A DNA stretch of 5,628 bases from Pseudomonadota bacterium (GCA_023419055.1 JAEZYO010000889.1:1-5628); one strand, 5' to 3'. Counted from the stretch's first letter, positions 1-5,298 are shown. Made by a program: numbers and translations. Notes: a model not told the origin generated them from the sequence alone.

Positions 1-327
1 GGCGGAGGCGTGGACGTCACGATCGAAGATCAGGGCGTCGGTATCGACGACGAGGCGCGCGCTCGGCTCTTCGAGCCGTTCTTCACGACCAAGTCTCACG
101 GTACCGGGCTCGGGCTCGCGATCACGCGTCAGATCATCGAAGTCCACTCGGGAAGCATCGCCTGCGAGCCGCGTCAGGGAGGGCCCGGCACCCGAATCTG
201 GCTGCACTTGCCGGAGGCGTCGCTACAGGGTCAGCCGAAAGCCGGCTTCGCCGCGTCGGAAAACGCGAGCCCGAGCGGGAGCTCCGACGCGCCGGACACG
301 AGCGACGCTCTGAGCGAAGAGCTCTGA
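1..327 (+). CDS. Sensor histidine kinase, C-terminal ATPase part (partial, 5' end outside window)
   Basis: The reading frame is open from the first base, so this is the 3' end of a longer gene; the GTG at base 10 is an internal Val codon. The 108 visible residues hold the second half of a HATPase_c (GHKL) domain: the G1 box DQGVGI (residues 10-15, Asp10 contacting adenine), the F box FEPFFTT (24-30) and the G2 box GTGLGL (34-39), followed by the closing beta strand near IWLHLP (about 70-75). This order is typical of two-component histidine kinases, which phosphorylate their own His and pass the phosphate to a response regulator. After the domain comes a tail of about 33 residues rich in Ser, Ala, Asp and Glu, probably disordered. 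The sensor and DHp domains lie outside the window and no response regulator is visible here, so the signal and partner are unknown. A related GHKL ATPase is possible but less likely. Confidence 0.93.
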   Translation, partial: GGGVDVTIEDQGVGIDDEARARLFEPFFTTKSHGTGLGLAITRQIIEVHSGSIACEPRQGGPGTRIWLHLPEASLQGQPKAGFAASENASPSGSSDAPDTSDALSEEL

Positions 328-367
328 GCCTCGATTTCGGGGGTGAAGCCGTATATTCTCCGGCGTC

Positions 368-1018
368 ATGTCGGAGCTCCTCACCATCGTGCTCGCGACG
401 AGCAACGTGGGAAAGATAGCGGAGCTACGCGCGCTGCTCTCGGACCTGCCGATCCAGTGGCTCGGTATCGGGGACGTGCTCGGTGACAAGCTCAGCATCA
501 GTGAAGACGGGCTCACCTTCGAAGAGAACGCCGCCATCAAGGCGCGCGCGGTGAGCGCGGCGACCAGGCTCGTCGCCCTGGCTGACGACAGCGGGCTCGA
601 GGTCGACGCCCTCGGCGGACGGCCGGGGGTTCGCTCCGCCCGGTTCGCGAGCGAGCGCGCCACGGACGCCGAGAACAACGCCGCGCTCCTGCGCGAGCTC
701 GAAGACGTGGAGGAGCGAGCTCGTTCGGCGCGCTTTCGATGCGTGCTCGCGTTGGTCGATCCGTTCCGCGACGGCGCGCTGCACGTCGCGGAGGGGAGCT
801 GCGACGGCTACATCGCTCGCGCGCCTCGGGGTAGCGGCGGCTTCGGCTACGATCCGCTCTTCGTCGTGCCCGAGCTCGATCATCGCGTGATGGCCGAGCT
901 CAGCGAGTCGGAGAAGAACTCGGTGAGCCACCGCGCGCGCGCCGTGCGAGCGCTCAAGCCGATACTCGTGCGGCTCTTGAACGACCGCCTCGACGAGGTC
1001 GAGCGCATCAGCGGGTGA
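368..1018 (+). CDS. rdgB: XTP/dITP pyrophosphatase (RdgB/HAM1 family)
   Basis: This 216-residue protein belongs to the Ham1/RdgB family, cytosolic enzymes that hydrolyse dITP, dXTP, ITP and XTP to the monophosphate and pyrophosphate, keeping deaminated purines out of DNA and RNA. The family signatures occur in order: substrate-binding ATSNVGK near the N-terminus (10-16), TFEENAAIKA (50-59), the catalytic ADDSGLEVDALGGRPG block (72-87; Asp74 matches the general-base Asp of E. coli RdgB), GSGGFGYDPLF (155-165), and the base-recognition block SEKNSVSHRAR (181-191). The length is slightly above the usual 190-200 residues because of a few extra residues at the C-terminus. The ATG is the natural start, since SNxGK must sit about 10 residues in. 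No good Shine-Dalgarno precedes it; a TATATT sequence at 352-357 could be a -10 element giving a very short leader, but no matching -35 is visible. It follows the kinase gene after 40 bases and converges on the next gene with only 5 bases between stops. Confidence 0.96.
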   Translation: MSELLTIVLATSNVGKIAELRALLSDLPIQWLGIGDVLGDKLSISEDGLTFEENAAIKARAVSAATRLVALADDSGLEVDALGGRPGVRSARFASERATDAENNAALLRELEDVEERARSARFRCVLALVDPFRDGALHVAEGSCDGYIARAPRGSGGFGYDPLFVVPELDHRVMAELSESEKNSVSHRARAVRALKPILVRLLNDRLDEVERISG

Positions 1019-1023
1019 TGTGC

Positions 1024-2013
1024 CTATTTCGAGGCGGCGATGTCGAAGTGGCCGCCTAGCTGCAGCGTGAACCAGGCGTGTCCGTCGCCCTGATCGTTCG
1101 GCCCGGTGAGGTCGAACTTCTGACCGTTGCTGCTCTCGTACTCGACGTCGCCGAAGGAGCCGACGCCGATCGTCGCCATCGGGGACAGTGAGAAGAAGGG
1201 GCTGATCCTGATGTCCGCGCCGATGCCCAGGCGACCTTCCAGGATCCCGTCGGTGAATTGCACTTCACTGCCGTCTTCGAAATGCGTGCGCGCCCGCCGG
1301 TACCCGAGCGCGAGCTCCGTCAGGAAGCCGACGCGGTTCGCGTCGGAGCTCGCGCGCAGGCCGATGCCGTAGAAATCGGTGTCGCCGCGGTCCTGATCGA
1401 TCCGCTCGGCTCCGCCGAAGCTCACGTCGGCGTCACCCGAGCCGAGCTCGGCGCGCTCCCAGAGCGCAAAGAGGTTGTAGTTTCGGCTCAGGCGCATGCC
1501 CGCGTCGATCTCGAACATGGGCCCGCTCGAGGCGAAGTCGCTCCAGGGCACGCCTTCGTAGGCGGCGTAGCCGTTGACCGGCTGGAAGCGGGCGTACACG
1601 TTCCCGAACGGCACGAACCAGCCCACGCGTGCCCCGATCCAAAACGCCGTCTTCGGCGCGATGTGCCTCGGGACAGGAGGCGGCGGACGTTCGTATACGG
1701 CGCCGTAGCCGGGGGCGGGCGGCTCGTAGACTTGCACGCGCGGCGGGGGTCCGGGGGGAGGAGGAGGCGGCGCGGCGTTTGGCGGCGCCTGGTCTTCGGC
1801 CGGCGTCTCGACGTAGTACTCGGGAGGTGGGCTCCCCGAGGGCGGAGGCGGTGGGGTTGCCGGGGCAGGCGCGGTTGCCGGGGCAGGCGTGGTTGCCGGG
1901 GCAGGCGCGGTGGCCGGGGGCGGGGGCGCCTCGGCGGGCGGAGCCTGCGCGGCTGCGCTGACGTTCGCGCCGATTACGGCGAAGAAAGCCAAGGTCGTCG
2001 TCCGGCGCAACAT
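1024..2013 (-). CDS. Secreted Pro-rich protein with predicted outer-membrane beta-barrel
   Basis: I do not recognise a named family. The 329-residue product starts with a signal peptide (LRR, then a hydrophobic stretch, with a likely cut after AQA near residue 24). Residues 25-117 are a Pro/Ala-rich segment with PAPAT-type repeats and poly-Pro runs, which should be extended and periplasmic or wall-spanning. Residues about 122-327 alternate polar and hydrophobic residues in a pattern suggesting eight amphipathic strands: 123-136, 164-176, 180-190, 212-221, 228-245, 256-271, 273-287 and 312-325. That resembles small OmpA-like or OmpW-like barrels of about 200 residues. The chain ends in IAASK, not the aromatic residue common at the end of outer-membrane barrels, although FTLQLGGHFDI just before it could serve as the last strand. 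No Shine-Dalgarno is evident before the ATG; TATCGT on the minus strand near 2021-2027 may be a -10 box. It is divergent from the atp operon. Function is unknown. Confidence 0.85.
   Translation of the reverse strand: MLRRTTTLAFFAVIGANVSAAAQAPPAEAPPPPATAPAPATTPAPATAPAPATPPPPPSGSPPPEYYVETPAEDQAPPNAAPPPPPPGPPPRVQVYEPPAPGYGAVYERPPPPVPRHIAPKTAFWIGARVGWFVPFGNVYARFQPVNGYAAYEGVPWSDFASSGPMFEIDAGMRLSRNYNLFALWERAELGSGDADVSFGGAERIDQDRGDTDFYGIGLRASSDANRVGFLTELALGYRRARTHFEDGSEVQFTDGILEGRLGIGADIRISPFFSLSPMATIGVGSFGDVEYESSNGQKFDLTGPNDQGDGHAWFTLQLGGHFDIAASK
1856..1909. repeat. Three tandem 18-bp repeats inside the Pro-rich coding segment
   Basis: Three head-to-tail copies of an 18-base unit (gttgccggggcaggcgcg) occupy 1856-1873, 1874-1891 and 1892-1909; the middle copy differs by one base (C to T). 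A decayed fourth copy may follow at 1910-1927. The unit is six codons long, so copy-number changes would keep the frame. On the minus strand the units encode the ATAPAP/ATTPAP pattern of the Pro-rich segment. Confidence 0.85.
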
Positions 2014-2089
2014 CGAGCCGACGATAAGCAGTCGCGCTTCGAGAGTCGAGGGCGCGAACGCGCTCTTCTACGCCGCGGAACGCCTCGCG

Positions 2090-2119
2090 TTGACCCCCAA
2101 GCGGCGCGCGTGCTAGGTG
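2090..2119 (+). promoter_or_regulatory. Candidate promoter of the atp operon
   Basis: TTGACC at 2090-2095 matches the sigma-70-type -35 element at five of six bases. TAGGTG at 2114-2119, 18 bases further on, resembles the TAG-type -10 boxes seen in GC-rich bacteria but matches the E. coli consensus poorly. Transcription would then start near 2125, leaving a leader of about 15 bases before the GTG at 2140 and excluding the upstream in-frame GTG at 2110. It lies in the 126-bp divergent gap (2014-2139), where I see no other gene. This is judged by eye. Confidence 0.4.
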
Positions 2120-2139
2120 AGCGCCGCGCCTCGGTAACG

Positions 2140-2415
2140 GTGCAGTACTACTGGAAAGGTCTCGGCAGCTACGGCAGCGTCGGCATCGAGATCGCGCTCA
2201 GCGTGATCGTCGGTCTGCTCGCAGGGCAGTGGCTCGACAAAAAACTCGGTACCAACGGCTGGCTCACCTTCATCGGGCTCGCCTACGGACTAGCCGCCGG
2301 CGGACGCGCCCTCTACAGGGTGCTCCAGAAGGCGAACCGAGAAGCCGAGGAGCTCGATCGCAAGGAACGAGAAGCCCGGAAGAAGTATGGCGACGACGAA
2401 AAGCCCAGCTCATGA
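2140..2415 (+). CDS. atpZ: AtpZ-type F0 accessory protein (ATPase gene 1 family)
   Basis: This is a 91-residue membrane protein with two predicted helices: TM1 about 14-32 (VGIEIALSVIVGLLAGQWLD) and TM2 about 41-61. A strongly charged tail follows (KANREAEELDRKEREARKKYG, 64-84) that probably forms a cytoplasmic helix or coiled coil. The G-x-WLDKKLGT hairpin between the helices is characteristic of the AtpZ/ATPase gene 1 family, which sits at the head of many bacterial atp operons. Work in other bacteria connects AtpZ and AtpI with c-ring assembly and with Mg/Ca handling; the role here is inferred. The GTG at 2140 was chosen because it places WKGLGSYGSVGIEI just before TM1 and lies after the candidate promoter. 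No Shine-Dalgarno lies at proper spacing (AGGTGAG at 2115-2121 is 18 bases away), and an in-frame GTG at 2110 would add 10 residues. The reading frame stays open far upstream, antisense to the barrel gene, which is an artefact of GC bias. Confidence 0.85.
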   Translation: MQYYWKGLGSYGSVGIEIALSVIVGLLAGQWLDKKLGTNGWLTFIGLAYGLAAGGRALYRVLQKANREAEELDRKEREARKKYGDDEKPSS

Positions 2416-2794
2416 CGGCGGAGCGTTGAAGAACGCGCTCGTGGCCGTCGCCGTTGCGGGCCTCGTGGCGTCGGTCGTCTCCTTCTTCCTCTTCGGCTGG
2501 CGTGGCTTCCTGGGCAGCGCCTTCGGCGGCGCCATTGCGGTCTCGAACCTGTGGGCCGTGTCACGCATCGTGCGCGGGCTGGTCGAGGAGACCCGCTACC
2601 GCGCCCGCTGGTCGCTGTTCGCCGTGATGAAACTCACGCTGCTGATCGGCGTGGTGTTCGCGCTCGTCACGAGCGGTATCGCTCCGATTCTTCCGCTAGC
2701 CATCGGCTACGCGGCGCTGCCGGTCGGTGTCGTCATCGGCCAGCTCTGGACTCCGGCTCCCGCGGACGACGCTCCGCTCCGGGACGAAGGTTGA
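2387..2794 (+). CDS. atpI: AtpI-type ATP synthase subunit I
   Basis: This 135-residue integral membrane protein has four predicted helices at roughly 16-36, 41-61, 75-95 and 98-119, with short polar ends. The position between atpZ and atpB, the size and the hydrophobic layout match the ATP synthase I family. These proteins are not part of the mature enzyme; in some bacteria they act as chaperones for c-ring assembly. A basic loop with the RYRARW motif (71-76) links TM2 and TM3, as is common for a cytoplasmic loop. The ATG at 2387 is preceded by GGAAG (2378-2382, spacing 4) and makes the gene overlap atpZ by 29 bases. A TTG at 2426 preceded by GGCGGAG (2416-2422), or the GTG at 2441, are alternatives that would remove the overlap and 13 or 18 polar residues without touching TM1 much. 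Family membership rests on context and topology more than on sequence motifs. Confidence 0.85.
   Translation: MATTKSPAHDGGALKNALVAVAVAGLVASVVSFFLFGWRGFLGSAFGGAIAVSNLWAVSRIVRGLVEETRYRARWSLFAVMKLTLLIGVVFALVTSGIAPILPLAIGYAALPVGVVIGQLWTPAPADDAPLRDEG
2786..2790 (+). promoter_or_regulatory. Ribosome binding site of atpB
   Basis: GAAGG ends 7 bases before the atpB ATG at 2798 and lies within the last codons of atpI, supporting tight translational linkage of the two genes (3 bases between the stop and the ATG). Confidence 0.6.
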
Positions 2795-2797
2795 AGC

Positions 2798-3580
2798 ATG
2801 CCCGAGCATTCTAGCTTTCTCACGTTCTTCCTCGCGCACATCAAGGACACGCTCGAGCACAACACGGACGCGCTCGGTACGAGCGTGATGGGGCACCAGG
2901 AGCCCACCTGGCAGAGCTTCGAGCCGCTCGCCGCCGCGCTCCTGGTCGCCGTCATCATCCTGCTCGTCGCGCTGCGAGTGAACTCGCGGCTGTCGCGCAC
3001 GGACGAGGCGCTCATCCCCGAGCAGGAGCTCACGCTCCGCACGTTCATGGAGGCCTTCCTCGGCTACTTCTACGACCTCGCGAAGAGCGTGATGGATGCC
3101 GAGCGCGCCAAGCGCTACTTCCCGCTGATCGGGACCTCGGCCATCTTCGTGTTCTTCTCGAACGTGATGGCGCTGATCCCCGGGATGCCCATCGCCACGA
3201 GCAGCCTGAACATCACGCTCGGCTGCGCGCTCGTGGTCTTCCTCCTGTTCAACGCCTACGGCATCGCGGCGAACGGCTGGAGCTACGTCGCCCACTTGGC
3301 CGGGCCTGCGTGGTACCTCGCACCTCTGGTCTTTCCGATCGAGTTGATTTCGCTGTGCGTGCGGCCGATCACCCTGGCCGTTCGTCTCATGATCAACATG
3401 ACGGCGGACCACATGATGCTCGGGCTGTTCCTGAGCCTTATTGCGCTTTTGGTGCCGGTGCCGGTGATGCTGCTCGGCGCCCTGGTGGTGGTGGTTCAGA
3501 CGCTGGTCTTCACCCTGCTCGTCTGCATTTACATCGGCCTTGCAACCGAGCACGAGCACGAGGCTGCGCATTCGCATTAA
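2798..3580 (+). CDS. atpB: F0F1 ATP synthase subunit a
   Basis: This 260-residue polytopic inner-membrane protein forms the ion half-channels beside the c-ring. Hydrophobic helices lie at about 42-60, 108-128, 136-158, 171-189, 193-222 and 224-249. The essential Arg is Arg196 in RPITLAVRLMINM (189-201), corresponding to E. coli aArg210. Glu182 (FPIELIS) corresponds to E. coli position 196, His205 to position 219 (Glu in E. coli, His in many other a subunits) and Gln234 (VVQTLVFTLLVCIYI) to Gln252. The usual RLFGN after the Arg is RLMIN here. The N-terminal 40 residues (HSSFLTFFLAHIKDTLEHN) are probably outside the membrane. The C-terminus ends in a His/Glu tail (EHEHEAAHSH). The length is normal for the family. 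The gene starts 3 bases after atpI and is followed by a longer gap before atpE. Together with the c subunit it makes the ion-translocating core. Confidence 0.97.
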   Translation: MPEHSSFLTFFLAHIKDTLEHNTDALGTSVMGHQEPTWQSFEPLAAALLVAVIILLVALRVNSRLSRTDEALIPEQELTLRTFMEAFLGYFYDLAKSVMDAERAKRYFPLIGTSAIFVFFSNVMALIPGMPIATSSLNITLGCALVVFLLFNAYGIAANGWSYVAHLAGPAWYLAPLVFPIELISLCVRPITLAVRLMINMTADHMMLGLFLSLIALLVPVPVMLLGALVVVVQTLVFTLLVCIYIGLATEHEHEAAHSH

Positions 3581-3697
3581 TGGAGTGGCGACCCGCCTAA
3601 AAAAGCACTAAGAGGCCGGTCGCGAGCACCCCCCCGGACAACGCGGTGGCGCCGGGAGCCCCGCCAAGTCTCGGAAGCTTTCAGGAAATAGAAGGAG
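3581..3697 (+). promoter_or_regulatory. Leader between atpB and atpE with strong ribosome binding site
   Basis: This 117-bp gap is long for an otherwise tightly packed operon. It contains an A-rich stretch (TAAAAAAGCACTAAGA, 3598-3613), a possible 5-bp stem CCCGG (3633-3637) with CCGGG (3652-3656), and a purine-rich run at 3681-3697 ending in AAGGAG (3692-3697). AAGGAG is the best Shine-Dalgarno in the window. It touches the ATG at 3698 but lies at an ideal 6-base spacing from the ATG at 3704, so 3704 is the likely start of atpE. A strong initiation region suits a subunit made in 8-17 copies per enzyme, as known for E. coli atpE. An internal promoter or a processing site is also possible; I see no clear one. 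Confidence 0.55.
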
Positions 3698-3703
3698 ATG
3701 ACG

Positions 3704-4042
3704 ATGTCGAAGAACAAGATGGCACTCACCGCATTCGCGACCAGCACCCTCGTAGCGTCGAGCGCGTTCGCTCAAGAGGGCGCGGCGGGCGCTTCGGCCG
3801 GTTCGCATGCGATGGCAGCGCTCGGCGCTGGTCTTGCCATCGGCCTCGCGGTGCTCGGCGGCGGCCTCGGTCAGGCGCGCGCTGCCGCGGCGGCGCTCGA
3901 AGGCATCAGCCGTAACCCGGGCGCGGCCCCGAAGATCCAGACGCCGATGATTCTCGCGCTGGCTCTGATCGAGTCGCTCGTGCTCTTCGCGTTCCTCATC
4001 GCGTTCTTCCTCCAGGGCAAGGTCCCCGGCGCGGGTGGCTGA
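3704..4042 (+). CDS. atpE: F0F1 ATP synthase subunit c with N-terminal leader
   Basis: The ring-forming rotor subunit: 112 residues from the ATG at 3704 (114 from the in-frame ATG at 3698). The c core is a helical hairpin: helix 1 about 37-65 with the Gly-rich packing motif ([16 protein letters not shown], 41-56), the polar loop SRNPGA (69-74) that contacts gamma and epsilon, and helix 2 about 79-104 carrying the ion-binding Glu90. Gln57 in helix 1 and Ser91 next to Glu90 align with Gln32 and Ser66 of the Na+-binding Ilyobacter c subunit, but the Thr67 and Tyr70 positions are Leu92 and Phe95. Residues 1-23 (SKNK, then a hydrophobic run ending SSAFA) look like a signal peptide cut before QEG. 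Typical c subunits are about 75-90 residues and lack this leader, but similar long, leader-bearing c subunits are known in Campylobacter-type bacteria. No atpF follows, so the operon appears to end here. Confidence 0.95.
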   Translation: MSKNKMALTAFATSTLVASSAFAQEGAAGASAGSHAMAALGAGLAIGLAVLGGGLGQARAAAAALEGISRNPGAAPKIQTPMILALALIESLVLFAFLIAFFLQGKVPGAGG

Positions 4043-4049
4043 GTCGCGC

Positions 4050-4068
4050 GGGGCCGTTCTTCGGCTCC
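4050..4068 (+). terminator. Hairpin after atpE, possible terminator
   Basis: GGGGCCG at 4050-4056 can pair with CGGCTCC at 4062-4068 around a TTCTT loop: seven pairs including one G-T wobble, starting 8 bases after the atpE stop. No T-run follows, so this would be a T-less terminator or an RNA-stabilising 3' hairpin. Its position at the end of the atp block, ahead of a convergent gene, favours a termination role. Confidence 0.4.
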
Positions 4069-4072
4069 GACG

Positions 4073-4088
4073 GACCGCGCTCGCGGTC
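4073..4088. terminator. Second hairpin in the convergent gap
   Basis: GACCGC (4073-4078) and GCGGTC (4083-4088) form a perfect 6-bp stem with a 4-base GCTC loop. It lies between atpE and the L,D-transpeptidase gene and overlaps the latter's stop codon (4087-4089). Being symmetric it could act on either strand. No T-run is present on either side, so its role is uncertain. Confidence 0.3.
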
Positions 4089-5298
4089 ACCTGACTCGGA
4101 CGAGAGTCCCCGGTTCGTACTCGGTCGGAAAGACCGCGGACCAGCCGGAAGGCAACCGGGGACTCGTCCAGTCGAACAAACGCTTCGCGTCGCGAGGCGT
4201 GAGGTTCACGCAGCCGTGGCTCTGCACGCGCCCGAACGCGCGGTGCCAGAACGTGCCGTGCAACCCGTAGCCGCGCTCGAAGTACATGACCCAGGGTACC
4301 GCCTGGATGGCGTAGTTCTCCTGGGCCTCGAGGTTCTCGAGGTTGTCCATGTCGCTCGAGCGCAGCTTGACCCAGATTCGATGCTGCCCGCGCGGGGTCG
4401 CGAGCTCGGTACCGTCCGCGCCGCGTCCGCTCGAGATCAGCGTCGCGAACACGGCGCGAGAGCCGGCGTAGGCCGTCAGCACCTGCTGCTCGAGGTCGAC
4501 GTCGATCCAGCGCTCGCCGGGCCGTAACCCCTCGGGTAGGGGCGCGCGGCGCGGGCCCCTCACGTCGCGAGCGCGCACCCACTCGCTCTCGCCGACGCGA
4601 TAGTAGCGCTCCTTGCCGAGCGTTCGCTCCTCGAGCGCGCGGAGAGCGACGAACCGCGCGACGGAGGGCAGCCTCGAGCGTTGCCCCGGCTTCGAGTACA
4701 GGCTCGCCGATTCCGCCGTCACCCAGAGGACGTCGAGCGCGTCGTTCTCGAGCTCGACGCCGCCGAACTCCGGCGCGCGAACGGGCCGGAGATCGCGGAG
4801 CGGGATCCAGAGCCCGTGCGTGCTCTGCCCGAAAGGATCTGCGCCGCGCAGGCGCTCGCGACGAATCGCGACGCCGAAGCCCGGAAACAGCTGTGCGTCG
4901 GGCGCGCCTTCCTCGGCGGTATCGAACGCGCGGTAGCCGAAGCTGCCGTCACTCCCGACGAAGTAATAGCGAAACGGGAGCCCGTCGGGCACGTCTTCGA
5001 ACGCGGCGCGCGTGCTCGGCGGCGGCAGGCGACTCGCTTCGACGCCTTCCGAGCATACCCAGGCGAGCGCTCCGACCATGTAGAACGAGCCGTTGCAGCC
5101 AGGGCCGCGACGCTCGGCGAAGACCGGGAGCAGCGCGCCCGGTTGAGCGGCGCCGCGTCGGGCAGCGGTCGCCGACGGTTCGGTGAAAATGGGCTCGTCA
5201 GGGCGCGTGACGACGACGGAGGGCGCGCCGTGAGCGGCGCTCGAAAACAGCGCGAGCGCGCCGACGACCCTCGCGATCGCGAACGCGCGAGGCGTCAC
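4087..5298 (-). CDS. Secreted L,D-transpeptidase (YkuD family)
   Basis: The 403-residue protein begins with a signal peptide (hydrophobic 8-22, likely cut near AHGA, 22-25), so it acts in the periplasm. Residues about 28-90 and 190-247 look like two SH3-like wall-binding segments, separated by a Gly/aromatic-rich region. The YkuD catalytic domain runs from about 263 (RWIDVDLEQQVLTAY) to the end. It has TPRG (301-304), the conserved GLHGTFWH (345-352, His347) and the active-site SHGCVNL (360-366) with the nucleophile Cys363. Such enzymes cut the L,D bond of a tetrapeptide stem and form 3-3 cross-links or attach proteins to peptidoglycan; which of these applies here cannot be read from sequence. 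Cys68 and Cys82 could form a disulfide. The GTG start overlaps the TGA of the upstream FHA gene (5295-5298) and has no Shine-Dalgarno, so translation is probably coupled. It converges on atpE. Confidence 0.93.
   Translation of the reverse strand: MTPRAFAIARVVGALALFSSAAHGAPSVVVTRPDEPIFTEPSATAARRGAAQPGALLPVFAERRGPGCNGSFYMVGALAWVCSEGVEASRLPPPSTRAAFEDVPDGLPFRYYFVGSDGSFGYRAFDTAEEGAPDAQLFPGFGVAIRRERLRGADPFGQSTHGLWIPLRDLRPVRAPEFGGVELENDALDVLWVTAESASLYSKPGQRSRLPSVARFVALRALEERTLGKERYYRVGESEWVRARDVRGPRRAPLPEGLRPGERWIDVDLEQQVLTAYAGSRAVFATLISSGRGADGTELATPRGQHRIWVKLRSSDMDNLENLEAQENYAIQAVPWVMYFERGYGLHGTFWHRAFGRVQSHGCVNLTPRDAKRLFDWTSPRLPSGWSAVFPTEYEPGTLVRVR

Noticed and set aside
10..327. A complete 105-residue ATPase-only protein starting at the GTG at base 10
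   Set aside because: The frame is open to base 1 and half of the HATPase domain (N box) would be missing, so this is the end of a longer kinase gene.
1032..1057. AGGCGGC/GCCGCCT inverted repeat just after rdgB as a terminator
   Set aside because: It lies inside the barrel gene and arises from its Gly-Gly and Ala-Ala codons; the 12-base loop and lack of a T-run make a terminator role weak.
1258..2139. In-frame upstream extension of atpZ, antisense to the barrel gene
   Set aside because: The extension is a Gly/Arg-rich mirror of the Pro-rich gene on the other strand, with no family similarity; AtpZ similarity begins only near 2140.
2696..3577. Long minus-strand reading frame covering atpB
   Set aside because: Its translation is rich in Arg, His, Glu and Asp with no recognisable fold and lies exactly antisense to the well-supported atpB; it is a GC-bias shadow.
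2140..4042. N-ATPase type operon (atpDCQRBEFAG)
   Set aside because: The order of two small membrane proteins before atpB and atpE is similar, but atpD and atpC do not precede them, atpF, atpA and atpG do not follow, and the 91- and 135-residue proteins fit AtpZ and AtpI better than AtpQ and AtpR.
3608..4582. Long minus-strand reading frame across atpE and the transpeptidase 3' end
   Set aside because: Arg-rich, low-information translation that overlaps two clear genes and crosses their boundary; a shadow frame.
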